Of a stretch of DNA of 64,000 nucleotides, positions 50,424-58,556 are shown one piece after another; positions within the stretch are counted from its first letter, which is position 1; each line of letters begins with the position of its first letter. A program made the position numbers and the translations under genes. The stretch is from Methylobacterium sp. J-026 (GTDB lineage: Bacteria > Pseudomonadota > Alphaproteobacteria > Rhizobiales > Beijerinckiaceae). The DNA is taken from the NCBI RefSeq assembly GCF_022829585.1, contig NZ_JAKSYC010000351.1, forward strand, positions 1 to 64,000, read 5' to 3'. The notes under the pieces were generated by a model. That model was not told where the DNA came from. It ran no database searches and worked only from the letters and a program-made list of their open reading frames with translations.

Positions 50424-51674
50424 ATGGCCAGCTTCAAGACGGTGATGAAGTCGGGGCACCCCCCGACGCTGTTCGCCGCGTTTCTCTACTTCGATTTCTG
50501 CTTCGCCATCTGGGTCCTGAACGGCGCCATGGGCCCGTTCATCACCGAGACCTTCAAGCTCTCGCCGGCCCAGACCGGCTTCATGATCTCGCTCCCGATC
50601 CTCGCCGGGGCGCTGATGCGGTTCCCGCTGGGGGTGCTCGCCCAGTATATCGGCCGGAAGAACGCCGCGATCACCGAGATGAGCGTGATCATCCTGGCGA
50701 TGGCCTACGGCTACTTCGCGGTCTCGTCCTACAGCGACGTGCTCGCCATGGGCGTGCTGCTCGGCATCGCCGGCGCGTCCTTCGGCGTGGCGCTGTCGCT
50801 GGGTTCGGGCTGGTTCCCGCCCGAGCATAAGGGGCTCGCCATGGGCATCGCCGGCGCCGGCAATTCCGGGACCGTGCTGGCCGTGCTGTTCGCCCCGCCG
50901 CTGGCGCAGGCCTATGGCTGGCAGACGACCTACGCCTTCGCGGGCGTGGTGATGCTGATCCCCCTGGCGGTCATGATCGTTCTGGCCAAGGAGCCGCCGG
51001 ACAACGCGCATCAATCGTTCAAGGAGCACATCTCCTGCCTATTCACCAAGGACGGCTGGGCGTTCTCGCTGATCTACGTGATCACCTTCGGCGGCTTCGT
51101 CGGCCTGTCGAACTTCCTGCCGACCTTCTTCTACGAGCAGTTCGCCGTCACGAAGGTCGAGGCCGGGCGGCTGACCATGCTGGCCGCCTTCATGGGCTCG
51201 GGCATCCGGATCGTCGGCGGCTATTTCGCCGACCGGATGGGCGGGATCGCGGTTCTCTCGGTGGTCCTGCTCGCGGCGATCGCCACCTTCCTGTCGCTCA
51301 CTGCGACGCCGTCGCTCGCGCTCACCACGCTCCTGTTCATGCTGTGCTTCGCGGCGCTCGGCGCCGGCAACGGCGCGCTGTTCCAGCTTGTGCCGCTGCG
51401 CTGGCCCAGCAACACCGCTGTCGCGGGCTCGATGATCGGCGAGGTCGGGGCCCTCGGCGGCGCGATCCTGCCGAACGTCATGGGGCTGTCGAAGCAATAT
51501 ACCGGCTCGTTCTCCATTGGCTTCATCGGCTACGCCGCCTTCACCGCGATCGTGCTCGGCTGCCTCGCGCTCTGGCAGCGCAAATGGGTCGGCCGCTGGG
51601 TCGGGCCGCGGGGCAAGGCGCTGGGCGGCGACGCCGATGCGCAGACGGGTGCGCTGAGGCCCGCCACCGCCTGA
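50424..51674 (+). CDS. MFS transporter, NarK nitrate/nitrite porter type
   Basis: A 416-residue, 12-helix transporter of the nitrate/nitrite porter family. The NarK signature GIAGAGNSGTVLAVLF is in helix 5 and the second copy GAGNGALFQLVPLRWP in helix 11; the substrate arginine region FPLGVLAQYIGRK is in helix 2-loop. Such proteins import nitrate or exchange nitrate for nitrite. No nitrate or nitrite reductase gene is adjacent, so the link to nitrogen metabolism is by family only. ATG 50424 is chosen; a TTG at 50406 is possible. Repeat copy 3 follows 22 bp after the stop. Confidence 0.85.
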   Translation: MASFKTVMKSGHPPTLFAAFLYFDFCFAIWVLNGAMGPFITETFKLSPAQTGFMISLPILAGALMRFPLGVLAQYIGRKNAAITEMSVIILAMAYGYFAVSSYSDVLAMGVLLGIAGASFGVALSLGSGWFPPEHKGLAMGIAGAGNSGTVLAVLFAPPLAQAYGWQTTYAFAGVVMLIPLAVMIVLAKEPPDNAHQSFKEHISCLFTKDGWAFSLIYVITFGGFVGLSNFLPTFFYEQFAVTKVEAGRLTMLAAFMGSGIRIVGGYFADRMGGIAVLSVVLLAAIATFLSLTATPSLALTTLLFMLCFAALGAGNGALFQLVPLRWPSNTAVAGSMIGEVGALGGAILPNVMGLSKQYTGSFSIGFIGYAAFTAIVLGCLALWQRKWVGRWVGPRGKALGGDADAQTGALRPATA

Positions 51675-51987
51675 CGCTGCCGGAGCAACATCGCTGGCGC
51701 ATCATCCCGGACATGGGACCCGGGATGATGCGCTTTCGCCGTCAGCGCCCGATCGAGATTTTCCGAGAGCCGGCGCCTCTCCCTCAGGCCGATGCCGCGT
51801 GGCCCTCCTTGGGCGGCAACACCGCCGTTTCTGCGCAACTGTGGAGATTGGCTCGCTCAGAGGATGTTTCGGCGTTGCCTTCCCCGGCGTAACGCGTTTG
51901 AATAATGCATTACGAGAGAGCGTCCGGCCCTGCGGCCAAGGCGCCGGGCGACCGCGAGACGCGGCGCCATCTGTGGAGGGACGGTCG
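51675..51987. other. Intergenic region holding repeat copy 3
   Basis: About 310 bp between narK-like and the MFS/CaiB operon. The left part is the palindromic repeat (separate entry). The rest (51790-51987) has no supported ORF; 51835-51915 is less GC-rich and includes AATAATGCATTAC, a plausible promoter area for the following operon. Confidence 0.55.
51697..51785 (-). repeat. Composite palindromic intergenic repeat, copy 3
   Basis: The hairpin has perfect 14-base arms GCGCATCATCCCGG (51697-51710) and CCGGGATGATGCGC (51720-51733), with a 9-base loop. The adjoining block at 51734-51785 reads, on the minus strand, GGCGCCGGCTCTCGGAAAAT, matching the CCGCCGGCTTTCGGAAGAA block of copy 2 with divergence. 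Same orientation as copy 2 and opposite to copy 1. Confidence 0.7.
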
Positions 51988-53280
51988 ATGTCGAAGCGCA
52001 TCAGCGCCACGAACGGCGTGCTCGGCTTGCTGTGCGTGATGTATTTCATCACCTACCTGGACCGGGTGAACATCGCGACCGCCGGCGCCGAGATCATGCG
52101 CGATTTCGGCATGTCGAAGACCGATTTCGGCTTTATCCTCTCGGCCTTCGCGTATCCCTACGCGATCTTCCAGGTGATCGGCGGTTCGGTCGGCGACAAG
52201 TTCGGCGCCCGGCGCACGTTGCTGGCCTGCGGTGTCATCTGGGCGGTGGCCACCATCCTGACCGGCCTCGTCGGCGGTGTCCTCAGCCTGTTCCTGGCGC
52301 GGGTGCTTCTGGGCTTCGGTGAGGGCGCGACCTTCCCGACCGCCACACGCGCCATGCAGAATTGGACGGCGCCCGGCCGGCGCGGCTTCGCGCAGGGGAT
52401 CACTCACGCCTTCAGCCGCCTCGGCAACGCGGTGGCGCCCCCGATCGTCGCCTTCCTGATCTATCACTTCGGTTGGCGGACGAGCTTCGTGATCCTCGGC
52501 GCCGCCAGCTTCATCTGGGTGGCGATCTGGTACCTCTATTTCCGCGACGATCCCTCGGACCATCCCGCGATCACCCGCGCGGAACTCGACACGCTGCCCC
52601 CGCCCCGCAAGGTCGGCGCCAAGCAATCCGTGCCCTGGGGCGCCCTGACCCGGCGCATGCTGCCGGTGACGGTCACGTATTTCTGCTACGGCTGGACCCT
52701 GTGGCTATTCCTCGGCTGGCTGCCGAGCTTCTTCAAGGAGAATTACAGCCTCGACCTGAAGAACTCGGCCCTGTTCGCCTCGGGCGTGTTCTTCGCCGGC
52801 GTCATCGGCGATACGGTCGGCGGCGTGATGAGCGACTGGATCCTGCACCGTACCGGCAAGGTGAAGCTCGCCCGGCTGTCGGTGATCGTGGTCGGCTTCC
52901 TCGGCGCCGCCGCGAGCCTCGCGGGCGTGTTCCTCACCCGGGACCTTACCCTGGTCGCCCTGCTCCTGTCCTCGGGCTTCTTCTTCGCCGAACTCGTGAT
53001 CGGGCCGATCTGGTCGGTACCCATGGACATCGCGCCGAAATATGCCGGCACGGCGAGCGGCCTCATGAACACCGGCTCGGCCGTGGCGGCGATCGTCTCG
53101 CCGATCGTCTTCGGCCTCATCGTCGATCTGACGGGGAGTTGGACCCTGCCGTTCATCGGTTCGATCGGCCTGTGCCTGCTCGGCGCCGGTCTCGCCTTCA
53201 CGATGCATCCCGAGCGGGAATTCGCCGAGCCCGCCACCGGGCCGGTCGCGCCCGTAGCGACCGTGACGGCCGCGGAGTAG
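51988..53280 (+). CDS. MFS transporter, anion:cation symporter (ACS) family
   Basis: A 430-residue, 12-helix permease of the ACS subfamily (hexuronate, tartrate, phthalate and similar organic anions). Landmarks are YFITYLDRVNIATAG in helix 1, GGSVGDKFGARRTLL in loop 2-3 and LLGFGEGATFPTATRAMQNW in helix 4, which is typical of this subfamily. ATG 51988 follows GGAGGG. The CoA-transferase gene begins 6 bp after its stop, so the permease probably imports the acid that is then activated to a CoA ester. Confidence 0.88.
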   Translation: MSKRISATNGVLGLLCVMYFITYLDRVNIATAGAEIMRDFGMSKTDFGFILSAFAYPYAIFQVIGGSVGDKFGARRTLLACGVIWAVATILTGLVGGVLSLFLARVLLGFGEGATFPTATRAMQNWTAPGRRGFAQGITHAFSRLGNAVAPPIVAFLIYHFGWRTSFVILGAASFIWVAIWYLYFRDDPSDHPAITRAELDTLPPPRKVGAKQSVPWGALTRRMLPVTVTYFCYGWTLWLFLGWLPSFFKENYSLDLKNSALFASGVFFAGVIGDTVGGVMSDWILHRTGKVKLARLSVIVVGFLGAAASLAGVFLTRDLTLVALLLSSGFFFAELVIGPIWSVPMDIAPKYAGTASGLMNTGSAVAAIVSPIVFGLIVDLTGSWTLPFIGSIGLCLLGAGLAFTMHPEREFAEPATGPVAPVATVTAAE

Positions 53281-53286
53281 GATCCG

Positions 53287-54507
53287 ATGATGGCGCCTGA
53301 TGGACGGTCCGGCCCGCTCGCCGGCATGCGGGTCATCGAACTCGCGCATATCATGGCCGGCCCGGTCTGCGGGCTGATGCTCGCCGACATGGGCGCGGAG
53401 GTGATCAAGGTCGAGAAGATGGACGGCGACGATACCCGCCGCACCGTCCCGCCCGCCCTGGAGGGCGAGAGCGCCGCCTACATGATGATGAACCGCGGCA
53501 AGCGCGGGATCAGCCTGGACCTGAAGGACCCGGACGGGGTGGCTGTCCTGCGCCGCCTGCTCGGGGGTGCGGACGCGCTGATCGAGAACTATCGCGGCGG
53601 CACCATGGAGCGCCTCGGCCTCGGCTACGAGACCCTGCGGCAGGACTTTCCGGCGCTCGTCTACTGCTCGCTCTCGGGCTTCGGCCGCACGGGACCCTAC
53701 GCCGACCGCGCCGGGTTCGATCTCGTCGCCCAGGGCATGAGCGGGCTGATGTCGGTGACCGGGGAGGGCCCGGGCCGGCCGCCGATGAAGTGCGGGCCGC
53801 CGGTGACCGACATCACCGCCGGGATCCTGGCCGCGATGGGCGTGCTCGCGGCCTACGTCAACCGGCTCCGGACCGGGCAGGGGCAGGCGGTCGATACCTC
53901 GCTGTTCGAGGCCGGGATCACCCATACCTACTGGCAGTCGGCCATCGCCATGGCCACCGGGATCGCCCCCGGGCCGATGGGCTCGGCCCATCCCCTGAAC
54001 GCGCCCTACGAGGCCTTCGAGACCGCGGATGGCTGGATCACCATCGGGGCGGCCAACCAGACCAACTGGCTGCGCCTCCTCAAGGCGATCGGCGCCGAGT
54101 CCCTGGCCGAGGATCCGCGCTTCGCCCTCAACCGGGACCGGATGGCGAACCGCCACGACCTCGCCGCCACGCTCGCGCCGATATTTTCCGCGGAAACCTC
54201 GGAGGTCTGGCTGGCACGCCTGGAGGCCGGCGGCGTCCCGGCCGGTCCGGTGCTCGACGTCAACGCCATGCACCGGGATCCGCAGACGCTGGCCCGCGCC
54301 ATGGTGGTCGAGGTCGATCACCCGCGGGTCGGGCGTATGAAGACGCTGGGCCTGCCGGTGAAGTTTTCGGAGACCCCTGGCCGAGTCCACGGCCCGGCGC
54401 CGTTGCTCGGCGAGCATTCCCGGGCGATCCTGGCGGAGGCCGGTTATACCGCCTCCGAGATCGACGGCCTGATCGACCGGGGCGTGGTTCGCGAGACCGT
54501 GGCTTGA
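53287..54507 (+). CDS. CaiB/BaiF family CoA-transferase (class III)
   Basis: A 406-residue class III CoA-transferase, which moves CoA between carboxylic acids. The N-terminal GMRVIELAHIMAGPVCGLML and DMGAEVIKVEKMDGDD, the LIENYRGGTMERLGLGYE segment, and the catalytic aspartate in GPPVTDITAG (Asp175) are all present. The start is ATG 53287, with a tandem ATG at 53290. It sits between an organic-anion permease and a crotonase-family gene, forming a probable operon for uptake, CoA activation and conversion of an unknown acid. Confidence 0.92.
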   Translation: MMAPDGRSGPLAGMRVIELAHIMAGPVCGLMLADMGAEVIKVEKMDGDDTRRTVPPALEGESAAYMMMNRGKRGISLDLKDPDGVAVLRRLLGGADALIENYRGGTMERLGLGYETLRQDFPALVYCSLSGFGRTGPYADRAGFDLVAQGMSGLMSVTGEGPGRPPMKCGPPVTDITAGILAAMGVLAAYVNRLRTGQGQAVDTSLFEAGITHTYWQSAIAMATGIAPGPMGSAHPLNAPYEAFETADGWITIGAANQTNWLRLLKAIGAESLAEDPRFALNRDRMANRHDLAATLAPIFSAETSEVWLARLEAGGVPAGPVLDVNAMHRDPQTLARAMVVEVDHPRVGRMKTLGLPVKFSETPGRVHGPAPLLGEHSRAILAEAGYTASEIDGLIDRGVVRETVA

Positions 54508-54530
54508 GCCGGCGACCCGGAGGATCAGCG

Positions 54531-55343
54531 ATGAATGCCACGCCCGCCACCGACGAGCTTCTGTTCACCACGGACGAGGCCGGCATCGCCCGGATCGTGC
54601 TGAACCGGCCCCAGGCCCGCAACGCGATGACCTTCGCGATGTACCAGGGCCTGATCACCTGCTGCGAAGCGATCTCCGCGGACCCGGCCGTCAAGGCGCT
54701 GATCATCACCGGCGCCGGCGACAAGGCCTTCGCGGCCGGCACCGACATCGCCCAGTTCCGCAGCTTCACCATCGCCGAGGACGCGCTGGGCTACGAGCGG
54801 TTCATGGACCGGGTGCTCGGCACCCTGGAGCGCCTGCGCGTGCCGACCATCGCGGCGATCGCCGGGGCCTGCACCGGGGGAGGGGCCGCCATCGCGGCGG
54901 CCTGCGACCTGCGGATCGCCACCCGGGACGCCCGCTTCGGCTTCCCGATCGCCCGGACGCTGGGCAATTGCCTCAGCCTGGGCAACCTCAAGCGGCTCTC
55001 CGGGCTGATCGGACCGGCCCGGGTCAAGGACATCATCTTCACCGCCCGCCTCGTCGGGGCCGAGGAGGCCCTGGCTATCGGCCTCGTGGGCGAGGTGGTC
55101 GACGACCGCACGGCGCTCACCGAGCGGGTCGATACCCTGGCGCAGCTGCTGGCCGGGCACGCGCCGCTGACCATGCAGGCCACCAAGGAGGGGCTGCGCC
55201 GGCTCGCCGAGGAGGAACCCGCCGCCGACGGGGCGCCGCATCCGGGCGATGACCTGATCCTGATGTGCTACATGAGCCAGGATTTCCGCGAGGGCATGGA
55301 GGCCTTTCTCGGCAAGCGCTCCCCGGCCTGGACCGGGCGCTGA
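54531..55343 (+). CDS. Enoyl-CoA hydratase/isomerase (crotonase) family protein, atypical active site
   Basis: A 270-residue crotonase-fold protein. Oxyanion-hole segments AFAAGTDIAQF (about 67-76) and ACTGGGAAIAAACDL are intact. However, the two positions that carry catalytic glutamates in classical enoyl-CoA hydratase read Ala120 (GGGAA instead of GGGCE) and Ile140 (FGFPI instead of FGQPE). It may therefore catalyse a different crotonase-type reaction or use other residues. ATG 54531 follows GGAGG. It is 23 bp after the CoA-transferase, in the same operon. Confidence 0.88.
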   Translation: MNATPATDELLFTTDEAGIARIVLNRPQARNAMTFAMYQGLITCCEAISADPAVKALIITGAGDKAFAAGTDIAQFRSFTIAEDALGYERFMDRVLGTLERLRVPTIAAIAGACTGGGAAIAAACDLRIATRDARFGFPIARTLGNCLSLGNLKRLSGLIGPARVKDIIFTARLVGAEEALAIGLVGEVVDDRTALTERVDTLAQLLAGHAPLTMQATKEGLRRLAEEEPAADGAPHPGDDLILMCYMSQDFREGMEAFLGKRSPAWTGR

Positions 55344-55429
55344 GCATGGCGCCGCCGCCACCAATAAGTTGAAGGTGGCGCGGCGTGAGGCTAAGTTAGA
55401 GAGGCGCACCGAGAAGCGGCCCTTTGGCG

Positions 55430-55660
55430 ATGGCGGTCTCCACGTTCCCCCGTGCCCGATCGACCAAGACTGGCGAGCGCAAGACCGCCGGGCGGAAGCA
55501 CGTGCCGGAGGCTGTCATGCGGGCCGAGACCGCACGCCGGGATTTCGAGCGCATTGCCGGTCTGATCGCTGCCGCCGGGCCGCTGGCGCCGGGCACCGAA
55601 GCCATGAGCGACCTTGAGATGCTTGAGGTGGCCACCGCGCTCGCAACCGCCAGGACGTGA
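55430..55660 (+). CDS. Putative antitoxin partner of the PIN protein
   Basis: A 76-residue basic-then-acidic protein (MAVSTFPRARSTKTGERKTA ... MSDLEMLEVATALATART), with no family I recognise. The N-terminal third could bind DNA or RNA, and the C-terminal helix could bind the toxin, as in many type II antitoxins. ATG 55430 is used; TTG 55424 is in frame. Its TGA overlaps the PIN gene's GTG by four bases, the close coupling expected for an antitoxin-toxin pair. The antitoxin role is inferred from position and size only. Confidence 0.55.
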   Translation: MAVSTFPRARSTKTGERKTAGRKHVPEAVMRAETARRDFERIAGLIAAAGPLAPGTEAMSDLEMLEVATALATART

Positions 55661-56292
55661 CGGCAGGCGCCGGTTCTGCCGCCGGCGGTCGAGAACCGCG
55701 GCGCGCGGTTCTGCGTGTCTGCCTGGATGTGAATGTCTGGATCGCCTACCTGCTGGCTCTCCAACAAGGCCGCGTCGGCACGGTGCCTATGCGCCTCGTC
55801 GCGATGGTTCAGGCCGGCGCCGCAGGGACCATCCCACTTCAACTGATGGTGTCGCAGGAAATGCTCGGCACCCTGGAACACGTATTGAAGCGGCTCGGAT
55901 TGCCGGACCACCTTGCCGAAGGGTTTCCCCAGGCGATCGACGGACTGATGCGGGTCGGCCCGGAGACGCTCGATCCGGCCTTGCTCACGGCCGGGCGCGA
56001 TCAACTCGCCATGAGGGATCGCGAGGATGCGGGCGTGCTGGCCTTCTGCATGGTTGATCGCGTGGATCTTTTGGTCACCGATAATCTGGCGGACTTTCTG
56101 ACAAAGGATTCCGAACGCCGTGAGACGCAGCTTGTCACCCGGACGAATGGGATCACCCGCCAGCTCTTCGTCCTGCTCCACGAGCGGGTCGATGGGGTTT
56201 CGCTTGCCGTGGCTCACCCGATCGATGCTGTCGCGTGGCTCGCCGCCGACTTTTGGCCAGATCTGGCCTCTCTGCGGCAACGCTATCCTTGA
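55657..56292 (+). CDS. PIN-domain protein, putative ribonuclease toxin
   Basis: A 211-residue PIN-fold protein. Acidic residues expected for Mg-dependent RNA cleavage are in place: VCLDVNVWIAYLL (Asp24), LGTLEHVLKR (Glu74), DREDAGVLAF (Asp124) and LLVTDNLADF (Asp142). The C-terminal 55 residues extend beyond the usual PIN domain. GTG 55657 overlaps the upstream small gene by four bases. This fits a VapC-like or PIN_3-type toxin-antitoxin module, although the partner is not a recognised VapB. A strong terminator hairpin follows. No mobile element is visible next to it. Confidence 0.8.
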   Translation: MTAGAGSAAGGREPRRAVLRVCLDVNVWIAYLLALQQGRVGTVPMRLVAMVQAGAAGTIPLQLMVSQEMLGTLEHVLKRLGLPDHLAEGFPQAIDGLMRVGPETLDPALLTAGRDQLAMRDREDAGVLAFCMVDRVDLLVTDNLADFLTKDSERRETQLVTRTNGITRQLFVLLHERVDGVSLAVAHPIDAVAWLAADFWPDLASLRQRYP

Positions 56293-56323
56293 CCATCCGC
56301 TCTGGCCGATCGCCGCGATGGAT

Positions 56324-56356
56324 CGGCTTTGCGGCCCGGATGTCACCGCAAAGCCG
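56324..56356. terminator. Strong hairpin after the PIN module
   Basis: Perfect 11-base arms CGGCTTTGCGG (56324-56334) and CCGCAAAGCCG (56346-56356) enclose an 11-base loop, 31 bp after the PIN stop. A second, imperfect hairpin (56358-56384, GTCACGTCG / CGACGTGTGAC) follows. Together they should end the plus-strand transcript and may also block read-through from dctM. Confidence 0.65.
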
Positions 56357-56514
56357 CGTCACGTCGCGACACGACGTGTGACCCTCACAAGTCGCCGATC
56401 ACCCATACCGCTGCTGGTCATCGACCCAAACGGCCGCGGCCATGAGGCCGCCCGCGATCCGCAGCATCAAGGCCGCCGCGGATCGTGTGGGTCTGCCCTC
56501 GGACGGCCGTCGCG

Positions 56515-57867
56515 CTAATGCGTGCTGGCGAGGAGCCAGTCCGGCAGCCACAGGGCGATGCCCGGCACCAGGCACAGGATCAGGATCGCCACCGCCATCA
56601 GCAACACGAAGGGCAGGGTGCCCCAGATGATGTCCGAGAGCGGGATGTCCGGGGCGATGTTCTTGATGACGAAGATGTTGAGCCCCACCGGCGGGTGGAT
56701 CAGACCCATCTCCATGGTGATGGTCATCACCACGCCGAACCACACGAGGTCGAAGCCCGCGGCCTTCAGCGGCGGCAGAATGATCGGCGCGGTCATCAGG
56801 ATGATCGAGACCGGCGGTAGGAAGAAGCCGAGCACGATCACCAGCGCCAGGATCGTGACCAGCAGCAGCCACGGCGACAGCTGCATGGCGACGATCGCCG
56901 ACGCCGCCGATTGCGAGATGTGCAGGTAGCTCATCACGTAGGCGTAGAGCAGCGACATGCCGATGATCAGCATCAGCATGGTCGATTCGCGCAGCGTCGC
57001 GATCAGGATCGGGCTGACGTCCCGGAACCGCCAGACGCCGTAGATCGCGGCGATCAGCGCGAGCGCCAGCAATCCGCCGAGGCCCGCCGTCTCCGAGGGC
57101 GTGGCGTAGCCGCCGTAGAGGGCCACCATCACGCCGGTCAGCAGGATCACGAAGGGCAGCACCCGGGGCAGCGTCGAGAAGCGCTGCGCCATGCTGTACT
57201 GGTCGTCCGCCAGGATCGGGGAGGCCGGTCTGCCGCGCTCCAGGGCCGTCTTGGCCGCCGCGTATTCCGAGCGGAAGCGGACCATCGCCCACGCCGCGAA
57301 CAGGCTCACGAGCAGCAGCCCCGGCCCGATCCCGGCCAGGAACAGGCGGCCGAGCGACTGCTCGGAGGCGACCGCGTACAGGATCATGGTGATCGAGGGC
57401 GGAAGCAGGATCCCGAGGGTGCCGCCGGCCGCGATGATCCCGGCGGCGAAGCCCGGCGAGTAGCCGCGCTTGCGCATCTCCGGGATGCCCGCCGAGCCGA
57501 TCGCCGAGCAGGTGGCCGGGCTCGAGCCCGCCATGGCGGCGAACAGCGCGCAGGCGAAGACGTTGGCGATGCCGAGGCCGCCGGGGATGCGGTGCATCCA
57601 GGCATGCATCGCCGAGTAGAGATCCTGGCCGGCCCGGGACCGTCCGATCGCCGCGCCCTTGAGGATGAACAGCGGGATCGACAGCAGGGTGATGGAGGCC
57701 ATCTCCTCGTAGACGTTCTGCGCCACCGTATCGAGGGAGGCGCCCGGCATGAACGCCACCATGAAGGCGAGGGCGACGAAGCCCAGCGCGAACGCGATGG
57801 GGATGCCCGCGAGCATCGCCCCGAGGGTGGCGCCCGCGTAGAGGACGCCGATCGCCGCCGTGCTCAT
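56515..57867 (-). CDS. dctM: TRAP transporter large permease subunit (DctM)
   Basis: A 450-residue protein with about 11-12 membrane helices, the DctM permease of a tripartite ATP-independent periplasmic transporter, driven by sodium or proton gradients. Family landmarks are the glycine-rich SGSSPATCSAIGSAGIPEM-like region (AAMAGSSPATCSAIGSAG), GGTLGILLPPSITMILYA, and the mirrored GLIHPPVGLNIFVIKNIAP near the end. ATG 57867 overlaps the dctQ stop (ATGA). The gene is last in the dctP-dctQ-dctM operon. Confidence 0.94.
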   Translation of the reverse strand: MSTAAIGVLYAGATLGAMLAGIPIAFALGFVALAFMVAFMPGASLDTVAQNVYEEMASITLLSIPLFILKGAAIGRSRAGQDLYSAMHAWMHRIPGGLGIANVFACALFAAMAGSSPATCSAIGSAGIPEMRKRGYSPGFAAGIIAAGGTLGILLPPSITMILYAVASEQSLGRLFLAGIGPGLLLVSLFAAWAMVRFRSEYAAAKTALERGRPASPILADDQYSMAQRFSTLPRVLPFVILLTGVMVALYGGYATPSETAGLGGLLALALIAAIYGVWRFRDVSPILIATLRESTMLMLIIGMSLLYAYVMSYLHISQSAASAIVAMQLSPWLLLVTILALVIVLGFFLPPVSIILMTAPIILPPLKAAGFDLVWFGVVMTITMEMGLIHPPVGLNIFVIKNIAPDIPLSDIIWGTLPFVLLMAVAILILCLVPGIALWLPDWLLASTH

Positions 57868-58556
57868 CGCTCGACCTTCGCGGTCACCGTCTGCCCCATC
57901 GGATCGGGCCCCCGGGGTGAGACGGCGGGGGCGTCGTGCATGTCACGGTTGATGTCGGCCCCGAGACCGATCTTGGGCTTGGCCCATCCGGCGGCCCGCG
58001 GGCCGTAGGCCAGGGCCTCGGCGATCTGGAGCGCCAGTTGCAGGCACAGGAGACTCATGCCGACCGCCATGAGGGTGTAGGGGATCCAGAGCGGCGGACC
58101 CCAGGTCGATTGTGAGGTCTGGCCGTCGACCCAGGCCTCGTGGTCGAGCGACCAGCTCTTCCAGGCGAAGAACAGGCAGAAGGCGAGGCTGACCATGTCG
58201 GCGAACAGCAGCCGGACCCGGTTGACCGCCGGCGACAGCAGGCCGGTCAGCGCCTCGATCGCCACGTGTCCGCGCTTGGCCTGGACGCCGGCGGCCGACA
58301 GGAAGGTGGCCCCGATGATCAGGAACACCGCCATCTCGTCCTGCCACTCCGTCGGCTCCTTCAGCAGGTAGCGGACGACGACGCTGTGGGTGAGCACGAG
58401 GCAGGCGCCGACGAGGCAGAGGCCGCCGAGCCCGAGGATGACCCGGTTCAGCACCCCCATCGTGCGGTCGAACAGGCCGAGCAGGCCAGGCACGCGTGGC
58501 GCATCGGCGGCGCGCGCCTCCGGTCCCGCCGTGGCCGCGTCGAAAGCGTGGCTCAC
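57864..58556 (-). CDS. dctQ: TRAP transporter small permease subunit (DctQ)
   Basis: A 230-residue protein with four membrane helices and the DctQ core VVVRYLLKEPTEWQDEMAVF...GATFLSAAGVQAKRGHVAIEAL (seen in parts), the typical conserved stretch. An N-terminal extension of about 35 residues (SHAFDAATAGPEARAADAP) precedes helix 1. The GTG start at 58556 overlaps the dctP stop by four bases, and its stop overlaps dctM. DctQ links the binding protein to the large permease. Confidence 0.92.
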   Translation of the reverse strand: MSHAFDAATAGPEARAADAPRVPGLLGLFDRTMGVLNRVILGLGGLCLVGACLVLTHSVVVRYLLKEPTEWQDEMAVFLIIGATFLSAAGVQAKRGHVAIEALTGLLSPAVNRVRLLFADMVSLAFCLFFAWKSWSLDHEAWVDGQTSQSTWGPPLWIPYTLMAVGMSLLCLQLALQIAEALAYGPRAAGWAKPKIGLGADINRDMHDAPAVSPRGPDPMGQTVTAKVER

